The notes below the pieces were generated by a model. It worked only from the letters and a program-made list of their open reading frames with translations, did no database searches and was not told the DNA's origin. Positions 12,885 to 23,501 of a DNA stretch of 23,672 nt are shown in pieces. The stretch lies in assembly GCA_011800805.1 (NCBI GenBank), contig MPNW01000057.1, forward strand, positions 137,439 to 161,110, given 5' to 3'. Origin of the DNA: Hirudo medicinalis. Taxonomy: Eukaryota; Annelida; Clitellata; Hirudinida; Hirudinidae. The stretch's first letter is position 1. Every line of letters begins with the position of its first letter. Both the position numbers and the translations under genes were made by a program.

Positions 12885-14481
12885 CTAAAAACTTTTCTTG
12901 AAATATGCGGATCTGCAAATTGGACAAACAAATTGTGACGAAAATGTTTCCAATGTATTCAAACACGACTGATGGAACACATGGGAACATGACAAGACAT
13001 AGAATGACTTTGGTTGCATGATCATTTCCGTGCTTTGTTGAAATTGATGCTTATTTTTAGTGAGGGCTCCTTTGTTTATGTATACCAAACATATTGGACA
13101 GTTTTCATCGCCCCTGCTTGCAACCTATGAGAGGAAATATTTGAAATTAGATGTTTTAAGTCAATATTTTCTTAATTGTTACCTTAATGGTAACTGAGTC
13201 CCAGTCAAAAGTGTGATTCAAGACATCAAACATGTTTCTGCTTTTTTCTATGTTTCTGTCAAATTCTTCGATGAATACATCAAGATGACAAGAAAAGGAT
13301 TTTGTCACCCTTTCTATTAAGGAAGCTAGCTGTATAGATAAGTTAATCCCTGAATTAAATTTAATTGAAATGATGCATCAATTTGGGACCACCTTGCTTT
13401 CAAAAAACTTTTTTCTCATGTGAGGATCTTGTGGGGGGACAAATTCCCTTAATTTAATGTAACTTGATCTGGCAATGTACATCCTCCAAGCTGATTGTAT
13501 TCTTCAAGGAAATCAAACTTGAATGATAACAAATAAATGTGCTGAAATGACATGACACACTTTGTGGCAGACTTATGGAAGTAAGAATCCCTGCCATTTT
13601 GCACTGCTCTAGTTTCGTATTGAATTTTCCTGCACATTGGGCACACTTTGCGGCAAGTAAATTTTTCAAATGCTTCAATGCAGTTCTTTAGGAATCACAC
13701 AAATTAATTAGTTCAATTCTCTAACTTCCAAGTTCAGTAACTCTAAAAAAATTAGTGTAAGGGCTACCTTGTGAAATACGTGGCTACAGGACAATAGGAC
13801 CTGAATGGTGACATTTAATAAAGCTAACAAAAAGAAATGACGTAACTTATTTGCCATGACTTGCGACTCGAAGCTATAAAATAGTGACGCCACTTTGTAC
13901 TTTAGAGCTCGGAATCAAAGGCGTCGCAAGTTGGCTTATTGTGGGAAAATTGGACTTCTGACAGGTTGATTTTGCCCTTTGTTTGAAAAACTAAAGAAAG
14001 ACATCTCACTGACAAAGAGGATTCAAAAATCCAGCAAAACATGTGACGTCCTGTGTGGTAAGCCTGTAAAACCTGTTAACTTGTTTGATACTAACATGTG
14101 CCCTGCACCCGAGCTCATCCCGACAAATTGCACATGGCCGACTAAATTCATCACGTTCTTCAGCCCTTATTTCAATTTCCTCCCAATCCACATCATTCAT
14201 CCTAGAATGTGGAAATTGCCCCATTTCTGCTTCAAGATTATGAAAAATTAAATTTGTATCCATAAATATGCTCGAGAATACAATAAACATTCTCGATGAT
14301 AAAACTACTCGATTCTGGTCCGACTGCTTGTCTGCTTCTCCGAATGTTAAACTTTTTCAATAACTCTTGTTGGATCAAACTTGATGCGAGTGCTGCATTT
14401 TACAACGAACATGAGCGCTTTAACAAAACGTTTACTATGTTTACTGGTTATACCTCCCTCGGCCCGAGAATTCCTCGCCAT
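12885..14481 (-). CDS. RNF32: RING finger protein 32 homologue (dual RING plus IQ motif)
   Basis: This is a probable E3 ubiquitin ligase. The joined model is 299 aa (human RNF32 about 360). RING-H2 domain 1 has ligands C70, C73, C87, H89, H92, C95, C108, C111. An IQ motif (IQSAWRMYIAR, residues 136-146) follows, a candidate calmodulin-binding site. Then comes KLREFVPPQDP, matching human LRKTVPPTD, and a second RING with C229, C232, C266, H268, H271, C274, C287, C290. The N-terminal ALASSLIQQELLKKFNIR resembles human ALQDHILHDLQLRNLS. Exons in transcript order: 14481-14454, 14392-14309, 14229-14096, 13800-13768, 13685-13561, 13501-13393, 13329-13183, 13124-12885 (900 nt). The 14309/14229 junction is the least certain, because an acceptor three bases on is also in frame. 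The human protein is testis-enriched; nothing here shows expression. It converges with INTS1, leaving 173 bp between stop codons. Confidence 0.92.
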
Positions 14482-14732
14482 GACAAGTCTGCAATCGCCA
14501 CGGCAACCGCGCGACCACAAAAACCTCTTAAAGCGCTGATTTATTTCCAGAAGACACGAAACTCAAAAACAAAAATACCGCGACAAAAACAAAAAGTTTA
14601 GTTTAAGTCATCTTAATATAATCCACTAAGTATGACCCTATGCCAAACCACCGCTCAATCCAAGAACCACCCCGTTCCCAACCCATTCCACAGCAACAAA
14701 GTAACATAACAGTGTAATTACTAGGAACACAA

Positions 14733-14738
14733 TTTAAT
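14733..14738 (-). promoter_or_regulatory. Candidate SF3B1 polyadenylation signal
   Basis: The - strand reads ATTAAA here, about 90 bases after the SF3B1 stop codon. This is the commonest variant of AATAAA. I see no AATAAA closer to the stop. Assignment is inference. Confidence 0.5.
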
Positions 14739-14802
14739 TATGGCTCTTTAAACATGCAAAGTGCATATCAAATGTTTTATATGTTTGAACTTAACAAGCA
14801 AA

Positions 14803-14817
14803 TGCACTGATAGTGCA
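14803..14817 (-). other. Short hairpin in the SF3B1 3' UTR
   Basis: A perfect 6-bp inverted repeat with a 3-base loop (tgcact atc agtgca on the - strand) starts eight bases after the SF3B1 stop codon. Possible roles include RNA stability or protein binding, but it could be chance in AT-rich sequence. Confidence 0.55.
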
Positions 14818-14824
14818 TAAAAAA

Positions 14825-17800
14825 TCATAGTACATAGTCCAGCTCGTATCTAATATACTTGTTCTTCTCATCATTGGAAATCCTCGGATAGCTTGGAACA
14901 AGAGCATCCTCTGCACCAATGTACAATGAATTGTAAACCTTCCAGTATACATCCCTGACTTTCCTAGCTGGATGGAAAAGGCCCTGCATTTGGTTAAAGA
15001 AATAGAAAAAAATAATTTAAAACCATGTAAACAGCAAAATGGCATGAACATTTATGACAACTAACCTGTAACAAATATTGAAGAACCTTGGTTGGACCCA
15101 AACCAAGCCTCATTCCTTCTACTGCAGACATGAAAGCCTGGATGACATGAGGAGATGTTTCAAAAACATTTGGCCACAAGTAGTTCATAAGGTGAGTGAG
15201 AGCATCTTCACAGCCGAATCCGTGAACTCCGAGAGCCAAATGACCGATGGCTGACATAGCTGTTTGCCTATGCACGAGATCCCTGAAAAACAATTGTTAA
15301 AATAACATCATCACTCTACAATATGATCATTAATTAAGGCAGCCTCATTTCTCACCTGTCCATCAATGCATCCTCCAACAATGGAGTTACAGCATAGACA
15401 TAATCTTTTCCCATCTCACCAATATATTCAAAGAGAAAAGAGAGAGACTTGAGAACACCGTTCTGGACATTCAACTCGGGAACTCTGTATTCGTTCATTA
15501 AAGCTGGAAGTACTGTGAACGGCGAGCAGGTCTCTGCGACAATTGCTATTGCTACTGTCGTGCAGACACGGTTCTGTCTTTCTTGAACTTTGAGATTATT
15601 CAATAACGTGGCAAGTACATCATGAGGTCTGTCAAAAATATTATCGTGTTAATACATGGAACAGAGAAATTTGATTAACATAGCAACAAGCAATCTTACC
15701 CAATGGCTTTAGCTATGTACCCAAATGTATTTACAGTTGCTCTTCTGATAGCTTTCTTATGGGCTTTGAGCAATTCAAGCAACTCAAAGCAAATTCTCAT
15801 CCATTCTCTAGCGGCAACATATTCATATCCTCTGTCTGCAATTCGGCCAACCAGGTCGATACAGTTCTCCTGCACCTTTTCATGTCTGTCAAACATTATA
15901 ATTTCCATTGAAATAAATTTAATGCCCAACAATGTCAACCAAACTGATTTCAAAATGAAAGAGTTGCAGATGTACTCATTAATAAATAATATTAATAAAT
16001 CATTAACCTATTCTTGAGAATTGGAGTGAGTCTAGGTAAAAGATCTTTTATGGAAGGATTCATCTTAGTCATCCCAATGACATTCACAATGGCCTTCAAA
16101 CCCCCAAGAATGCTTCCAAGTACTTCAGGATATTCTTCACCCAGATATTCATACAACACCTGGCCTAAGTGACCCATTAATTTCTCCTGCAAGTTGAATA
16201 TATTGAATTGATTGAGACAATAAAGTTAAAGGAATTGAATTACCAACCTCTTGGCAAAGCATCATGACATTTGCAATTCTGGCTGTAAGGTCAGCAGCCT
16301 GTTGTCTGACCTTTGCCGCTTTATTGTTCAATCTCCACAAAATGGTTCCACAAATCTGAGGAATGAAAGGTTTCACTCTCTTGCCTAGAGCATTAACCAC
16401 TGTTCCAAATCCATTTAGCATGACAACATCCTGAATAAAAGCAGCAAATAAAAATAATGCCCAACTATGTTGCATGAAAGATTTGTTTGTGGCCAACTTA
16501 CCTCAGCAGTCTGTTCTTGGAAGGCATAAACAATTCCATCAATCAGTAACTCCTCAAGACGAGAGTCTACATCAGCAGCACCCAAATTAGCCATGACCTT
16601 TAAACACAAGAATAAAATTAGTTTGAAGTTGAACTACTGCAGAAACAATAAGTGTAATAAACCTTCTCAATAGTTTCCATAACCATCTTCCTGTACTGTT
16701 CGGATTCATCTTTTAAGTCGTCAACTATTCTTCCGACTATTTCTGACACTCCGACCTTAGTGGCAATCTCAACTGTGGTGTCAACCAACTGCCTATAATT
16801 CCTTCTGTCAAGTGCCATTCTTTGGTTCCAGAAACTTTTGAAAAAATGAGGTAGCACCTCATCTTTGATATAAGATGCCTCCACACCGTCGGTAGCACAA
16901 CATTGCTTCACTACCTTCAGAACGATTTTCTTCATCTCTTCATCCGGAGATTGAAACTCTCTTATAAGGATCAACATAACTTCTCGGGTGTAGTAATTAG
17001 AAAATTCAGCATCCATGAGAGGAATAAGATATCCAATAGCCTTCAAAAAGGCAGCCAAGCCTTTCCCTCTATGTTGCCTGATTCCCTTCCACAAGGGTTT
17101 CAAGACACTATCAAATGATTCAATTCCATAGGGAGTTGCAGCTTCAGCAAGAGCAGCAAGTGCAAGGGCTGTGATAGTTCTCACTTTTTGCTGTTCATCA
17201 ACCAACCCTATAAGAAAAAAGCACACACCGAGAAATATAAACAATATATTGAGTAAGATTGACTAACCATGTTCAATAATTTCGACCAAGCTCTTTAAAT
17301 GTGGTAAAATTGCACATCCCAAGAGGATTGATATCTGTTGGACAATCTTTATGCCGGTGTGCCTAGCCTGCCAACTTTTCTTGCTTTTGCACACAGCTTT
17401 CAAGAAGGGAAGCAACGATGGAATGCCTAAGGCAGAAGCCACAACAGCAAAAGCCCTTGCAGTGGTATTTCTGACATACTCATCCATATTGTCAATATCA
17501 GGTCTCATGGTGGAAATCATAGTTGCCAGTCCAGCAGCTTTAGCCAGATTGGATATGATTTCTCTGCCTTCGACTCTAGCATAATAATCTTCGTCGATGA
17601 GGAGAGGCTCAATAACAACCAGTATTTTGTGCACATAAGGTCTCACAAGGTCATCCAACTTGTATAAAATTCTATCTATCACCTGAAAATATCAAAAGAG
17701 AAATGTGAACACGAAAATCACTGCTAAGGTCAAACTTGATTACCTTAACGAGCAAATGTCTCTCTTGATCCTCCAGGGTTGGACTCATCAACAATGGAAG

Positions 17801-20754
17801 AATTTGATTGAATAAAGCCTTGGCTCCAAATTCACGGGCTTTGTCGGTTATTTGACGAAGGGCAGCCTACGTTAACAAAAAAGATGCACGGTTTTCAAGG
17901 ATTGCAACATACAAAACTAATAATTACCTTTCTCATTGGAGGAGTACCATTCTTAATTTTCAAGAGCAATTTCATTATTTTTCTTTCCTTTTGCTCTTCT
18001 GGAGGCAGACTATCTTCATCAACATCGACCTGAATCATGATCGGATATAATTATTACAATGCATACATATGTTACACTAATATCCATTAGGTTACCAATA
18101 GCTTGTCAAAGTATTGCATATCATCAGGCTTCATGACTGGCAAATTAGCATTTGGTTGCAGATCAACCACATGGGTTTTGGTGTCTGGAGTCTGCATTCT
18201 AAACCCAATATGAGATGCAGTCGATGGAGTAGGAGTGGCAGTGAGTTTTCTCGATGGAGTAATTGGAATATATCCAGCTGGTGGTTGAAGAATCTAGAAA
18301 GATAACAGTTCAATTTAGACTCATAAGTATTAGGGATTTGAAAAATGATAACATACCTTGTAGCCCTTTGGCAAAATGGCATCGATTTCCTCGTCGGTGA
18401 GAGCCCGATTCCTTTCGTCGAGTTCCTTCTGAAGAGTCCAAGCCTGCATCTGCTCGGGCGTCATTGGAACCGCATGACCTATAACAATGAATCAATTAAG
18501 TTACAATAAAAAGTAAGATTCACAAGATTAGGAAAATTTACTAGGAGCTGGAGTTGCCATGCCCATAGCCTTGGCTCCTACTGGAGTGGCAGCCGAAGGC
18601 GTGAATGCGATGGGAGTCGAACCGCCCGGGGTCGATCCACCGGGAGTGGCTCCACCTGGAGTGTTCATGCTCGGAGTCATGCTTGGAGTAGCATTTGCAG
18701 GTGTTTCGTCCCATCTCGACTTTCTTTTACTCGCTCCAGGAGTGGGTGTTTCCTTAATGAGGTCGACACCAGTTCTGTCAGTCTTTGGAGTTTCTGCCCA
18801 GCCACCACCATGTCCTGGGGTTTCTGAAGATTAAAAAAATAGAGATTTTTTTGTTTTTATTTCCCAGTCTTATTGAACAATTAATCCAATATTCATTGCA
18901 CAATTTTGTACAAATAATAGGATGACGTGGCATCAACAAACCTCTGTCTGTCTTCGGAGTCTCATCCCATCTGTTTTTGCGTGCACTGGGAGTGGCTTGA
19001 GAGTCACGTCCAGGAGTCTCAGCCCCTGGAGTGGCATGTCCGGGTGTGGCATCCCACATCCTCTGACTACCTCCTGGAGTGGCTCCAGGAGTTTCACTGC
19101 CTTTGGCTCTACCAGGTGTTTCATCCCATCTAGCATTAGATGGAGTAGCAGCTTCGTCATAGCTTATTTTCTTAGATTTTGGAGTTTCATCAACAGTTTG
19201 ATCCCAACGTCGTTTCTTCGATGCCTGTTTGTCAGCTGCTGCAACAGAAGAGGACTTCAATGTACCATCCTGGGCTCTGTTTTTCATTTGTTCAATCAAA
19301 GCTTTCTGCATAGAAAATAATATATTAATTTCAAATTAAAATTAAAAATAACTTCTAAGCAATTTTGCACACTCACTTTCTGTTTAATCTGTTCATTTTC
19401 TGTCATAATATGACTGAAAGTACGACGTTCAGATGTTATTTCTGGTGTCTTTCCACCTGAAAACAAAATTATAATGTTAAGTTATTGGTCCAATATTTTA
19501 AGAAATCACTCAGTTTAATGTGAAAACATCCACTCATAATCAACAAAAGTTTAATCATCATAGCACCAATGGTTTACTTTAAACCAAATTTGAAAAAAAT
19601 GCAGGTCAGGTCAGGTCATGATGCACACTCATTGCATCGAGTGTTCTTACCATCCACCAACCAAACATTTCTCGATCCAATCCATTTGCAGTGAGTGGTG
19701 TCAGACACCTAAAAGATATGAGCTCGAGAAAATTTTAGTAGTTTCAATTAAGCCTCCCTCAATTTCTATTAGCAACTTATTTAATTACCATAGTCTACCT
19801 TTTCTCTAGATGAGAAACTGGAAAGTCTCAGAGCAGATTAGCAAAATCTGAAAGTTAATTGTGTTGAGGTTTTATTCTTCATCTACCACAATGCAAGTTA
19901 GTCAACAATGTCTAACTTTCCCAACCTCAACTCAACCCTAAGATGCAATTAGTGAGCACTCAAAAATCTTATCTACTGATGTACCATTTCCTATCTCAGT
20001 ACTTTCTATAATTTTTCTATATTTGTTGCAAGAGAAAGGCAAGATGTATTTTGTGGTTCTCAAATCGACACAGTTACAACCCCAAAATTATCAACTTCGT
20101 GAAATCAAAGCAAAACCATTCCAACCAGAACTGAAATCGTTATTCACATATCATAAAATGTAATGTATTCCAACCTGGAGCAAATGGATCATGTCTTGCA
20201 GGCGAGATCACCAGCTGTCTCCTCCTACTCTGATATTCATCCTCTCTATCTGCTATCCTTGGTATTCTATTTTCAGCCATGGGATCAAAATCCTGTTTTA
20301 TCAAAATTACTTGTTGTATATTCAACTAAAGAAATCCTCATTCAATTACATTATAAAAATCTACTTTTTGGATCCTGGGAGTTTCCCCCGCTCCGTCATC
20401 TTCATCTTCATCAACATCCTGTAACAGATCGAATTATTTGAAGTTTTAGCAAAGTAAAGTGTGTAAATTAAATTTAGAAATCACTAGAAGCTAAAACTAA
20501 AATTCTTAATTCGATACCCCTATCGTTCTAGACGATGAAATTCATTAATTGTAAACTGAATCAATAACTAACGTCTTGATCGTAAGCCATAAAATTTGTC
20601 ATTTCGGATTTTTGCTTTGAACCGAAAAACGATGGCATCCACACACCCGACTCTTCACCTGCAAGATAAAAATTCCGTAGATTTATTTGTTCAACATGTT
20701 TTTAGAACAAATCCGTGAATAAAGCTAACCATCTTGGGGTTTCTTTGACGACAT
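14825..20754 (-). CDS. SF3B1: Splicing factor 3B subunit 1 (20 exons)
   Basis: SF3B1 is the HEAT-repeat core of U2 snRNP SF3b, which grips the branch-point adenosine. The model is 1268 aa (human 1304). Residues 1-55 are poorly conserved and acidic. Residues 56-75 (ADREDEY) and the TP-rich region about 122-375, with RWDETP-type U2AF-homology ligand motifs, follow. HEAT repeats run from about 478 to the C-terminus ELDYVL and are nearly identical to human, offset by 36. Cancer hotspot equivalents are wild type: R589 (human R625), H626 (H662), K630 (K666), K664 (K700). Pladienolide-site residues R1038 (R1074) and V1042 (V1078) are kept. Exons: 20754-20730, 20658-20573, 20418-20365, 20292-20175, 19456-19377, 19305-18942, 18823-18542, 18478-18357, 18293-18096, 18029-17928, 17866-17744, 17682-17268, 17207-16663, 16597-16502, 16430-16248, 16186-16008, 15885-15700, 15628-15356, 15282-15066, 14983-14825. 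The start is the only ATG joining in frame to exon 2 through gttagc; the N-terminal exons are less certain than the rest. Confidence 0.97.
19457..20174 (-). other. Large SF3B1 intron 4
   Basis: At 718 nt this is by far the longest intron I placed in the window, where most are below 160 nt. It lies between the exon ending HDPFAPG and the exon starting GKTPEIT, which are adjacent in the human protein, so no coding exon is missing. A threefold aggtc direct repeat lies at 19603-19617. I recognise no gene or mobile element inside. Confidence 0.7.
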
Positions 20755-22374
20755 TTTGAAGCCTAATTGGCAATATGGACGACTATAAAGCGTAGAAGAC
20801 CTGGCTAGTTATTTATTTTTCGTAGAAGTTCTTTATCTTACTTAAGTAAAAAGAATTAAATGACATTTTAAAATATTATTTAAATAATTTCATTTAATAA
20901 ATAACACCAATTAATTTTCGATCAATTTTCATTTATGAATAATGCACATGAAACCTCTTTTGCTTTACTTGTGTTAAAAATTCTTAACTTTGACTTAAAT
21001 ACAACATGTATTCCATAAACAAAGTTAGTTTGCCAATATTAAGGAAAAATATTATGCTAAAATATTGACACTTCGAGAAATTTAATACACGCAATACAAA
21101 CTATCACTAATTCTATGTAATTATTTTTATTAAAAGATGTGCTGCTTGAGGTTTGAAGTTGCTTCGGTCTTGTTTGAAAATTTTCGTCAGAGGACTATTT
21201 ATATTATATAAATTTATAAATATATTATATTTAAGTGTTGAGAGAATATTTTCGTCATAAAGTTATGAATTCAAAAGAGTGTCCCGTGATGCTAAGCGTT
21301 TCACGCATTTTCATTTTCACGCAGTTTCATTAAGGTGGAGAAATGGAATGGGATTGATTAACAGGGGGCTGCCGATTGATTCTTGCTTTGCAAGTAAGTG
21401 GCATGACCTGCCATTCGAGAGTTTGTGAATAAATAGATAAGAAGAACAGATTATGTAAATACTTTACTAAGAAAGATATTCCTAAAAACGTTCTTTAAAA
21501 CTAAGATGCCATGATAAGGTCAGTACTGTGGACGAATTTAAAAGCTTGGGATAAAAAGGGACTAGGTGAGAGGAAAGGTAATGAATAACTTAACTTGTAC
21601 TTCAAAAACCAAAATAACAGAAAAAAGTCCCATAATAACATAAGGAACCGAATAGATGCAGTATAACATTATTGGCAATTTGAAAGCGACAACATAATTA
21701 TGCAATTTTGAGAATCGATTTATAACCGCATTTATGCGGTGGCCTTGAGGTTCTATGATTCGGACTTACGCCACCATAAAGATTGTCTTATTTGAATTGG
21801 ATTGAATTGAATCGCTTACGTCTGGAAAATAATCAAATGTTTCTTTAACAAAATATGATTTTAGATTTACGTCACCAAATCAAATCTGTTTGCATTAAAG
21901 CCACGTGTCTCATTAACAATCGCTTGACAAGATTATCTTAAAATGGAACCTTATGCGATTTGAAAGAAAGATTTGCATTTGCTTAAGTTAAGTTTTAATG
22001 TACTTGATCTGTTTCAGTGAATCTTCTCAGATATCCATTTTACCATTTCTGTCACGTATTTCTCACGGAGAGTCGAGGAATCGGCACTCCACTTCCATTA
22101 TTCTTAACCGATTATTTTACAAATAACTGAAAATGACAATGATAGACGGCCGATGGTATTTGCTAGAAGCGACAATAATAACAAGACGTTCTAGGAGATA
22201 TAATATAACCATTTATTGTTTATTATTATATAATTATTAATGAGTTAATATTATTATTGTTTTTGATTAGTTTATAGTTCAAAACTAGTTTGTAAGACTA
22301 AGTTTAACAAACTAGCTTGAAAAATAAGTAACACTTAAAACTTACCAATATTGCATAATATTTTATTATAGAAT
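20755..22374. other. SF3B1 upstream region, no gene seen
   Basis: About 1.6 kb of AT-rich sequence lies between the SF3B1 start codon and the right-hand retrotransposon remnant. It must contain the SF3B1 promoter and 5' UTR. Apart from the inverted repeats at 21725-21780 I see no open frame of note, RNA gene or transposon end. Confidence 0.6.
21725..21780. repeat. Nested inverted repeats upstream of SF3B1
   Basis: A 6-bp stem with a 4-base loop (accgca ttta tgcggt, 21725-21740) overlaps a second, larger inverted repeat. In the second, tttat plus ggtggc (21731-21743) pairs with gccacc plus ataaa (21770-21780), 11 pairs with a 2-base bulge and a 26-base loop. The two structures are mutually exclusive because they share tttatgcggt. 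Confidence 0.6.
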
Positions 22375-23291
22375 ATTGCTGAGGAATACAAGGTGGGGAA
22401 GATCAGAACGCAGTTGATGATCAGCAATTCCGCGGACCCAAATATCCGCGAGATCAACCCACAGCTCAGATCAGGAAGAAAACTCAAGGCCCAAGAAGAA
22501 ATCATAAAGTCAGAAGAAACCTTGAAGTTTGAAGAGATAAGGGGCCAAATCCAGCATGATCGCCACAGCATGGGCTGGAATCACTTCACAAGATGGTCCA
22601 AAGCGAGCGCTCCAGTTAGAGCCTCGCTAGTAGTACAAGAAAGGCGGAGGGAGATGGAGAGCGACAGAATTTCAAAGGCGGTACAGCAGGCCCAACAGGG
22701 ACAATGGACCACATGGGAGGACGTCGTGCAGAGGTCTATCACGTGGCATGAAATGTGGAACATGTCTCCACTAAGGCTGGCGGAGAGAGTCAGACTCTCA
22801 GACATGTTCTGTCCGGCTGCAGTTACGCACTTGCTCATGGCCGCTTCACTTCAGAATCTGTTCCTCAGAGAAAGGCTTATTTCCTGCGCGAGGGCGCCTC
22901 CCAGTTTACAAGGAGCAGCTGCAGAGCCAAAGACATATCCTTGAAAGCGCCAATGATGGAAAATTGCGGCCGATGTGGAGGGGTTGAGGCACTATCCCAT
23001 GTGCTGGCTGAGAGCGACAAGAGGCCGGACGTGGTACTGTCATCAACAAATGCAGACAAGTTTGTATTGGCGGAACTGCCTGTGCCATGGGAAGACAGAA
23101 TCGGACAAAGCAACACCCTGAAAGAAGACAGGTACATGGAGCTGACAATGGATCTCCAGCATAAAAGATACAAAGTCTGGTTCTTCGCCTTTGAGGTCGG
23201 AGCAAGAGGTATTGTTGGCCAATCCACCTACACATTCTTGCGAGAAATTGGTCTCCCTCAAACCGGCGCGGTTTCGCAAGCCGGCCAATAG
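22375..23291 (+). mobile_element. Decayed non-LTR retrotransposon, C-terminal region
   Basis: An open stretch from 22375 reads EEYKVGKIRTQLMI, INPQLRSGRKLKAQE and GQWTTWEDVVQRSITWHEMW. This is the connection after the reverse transcriptase in the same LINE family seen at 205-840. Near 22770 a deletion plus frameshift moves the reading to another frame with LRHVLSGCSYALAHGRF (the tail of a CCHC knuckle whose first cysteine pair is lost). Further on come KRPDVVLSS, VLAELPVPWED and FAFEVGARGIVGQS, ending at a stop at 23289-23291. The RPD then E-x-P spacing resembles a PD-(D/E)XK-type nuclease core, as in restriction-like endonuclease LINEs; that assignment is inference. Around 22935-22980 a third frame carries family-like residues (LESANDGKLR), so there are several frameshifts and the copy is dead. 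Confidence 0.78.
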
Positions 23292-23362
23292 GAGAACTCT
23301 CAATGGAGTCTCCTGTCAAGTCGGCGCAGTGCCGCTGATCAACCAAATGGGAGAGCTTCTAA

Positions 23363-23376
23363 CACGACCCTCCTGG
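23363..23376. repeat. Target-site duplication, left copy
   Basis: The 14 bases cacgaccctcctgg are repeated exactly at 23502-23515 on the other side of the tRNA-headed insertion. Length and perfect identity fit LINE-mediated retroposition. Confidence 0.85.
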
Positions 23377-23501
23377 TGCTCCCGCATGGTCTAATGGTTA
23401 AGATTTACGCCTCTCACGATGGCAGCACGGATTCGAATCCCGTTGCGGGAGCACCGTCCTAATCATCTAGCTATGCAACGGACGTTAATGAACAGTTCTT
23501 T
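23377..23501 (+). mobile_element. tRNA(Glu)-derived SINE-like insertion
   Basis: This 125-bp insert lies between the two 14-bp direct repeats. Bases 23380-23451 fold like tRNA-Glu. The 7-bp acceptor stem is perfect (TCCCGCA with TGCGGGA), the A box reads TGGTCTAATGG, and the B box GATTCGAATCC matches the consensus GGTTCGAATCC at all but one base. The anticodon loop aligns as CTCTCAC (CTC, Glu), but the anticodon stem does not pair and the T stem has one mismatch, so it is unlikely to be a functional tRNA. About 50 unrelated bases follow, ending in gttcttt. A plain retroposed tRNA pseudogene with extra 3' sequence is the alternative. Confidence 0.75.

Larger units (their letters stand above)
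14482..14824. other. Spacer between SF3B1 and RNF32
   Basis: These 343 bp separate the SF3B1 stop from the RNF32 start, both on the - strand. The part near SF3B1 holds its 3' UTR with a hairpin and a polyadenylation signal. The remainder must contain the RNF32 promoter. I see no coding region. Confidence 0.6.

Noticed and set aside
13449..13893. Initial idea that the RING fragments were a decayed pseudogene
   Set aside because: Splice-site joins restore one frame of 299 residues with all zinc ligands, so the gene looks intact.
18559..18834. + strand open frame of repeated GV-PPGV units, collagen-like at first sight
   Set aside because: It is the reverse complement of the TP-rich repeat of SF3B1 exon 7.
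19618..19809. Short + strand open frame inside SF3B1 intron 4
   Set aside because: No recognisable family, composition like the surrounding intron.
23380..23451. Functional tRNA-Glu gene
   Set aside because: The anticodon stem does not pair and the T stem has a mismatch. Flanking 14-bp duplications show it is part of a retroposed insert.
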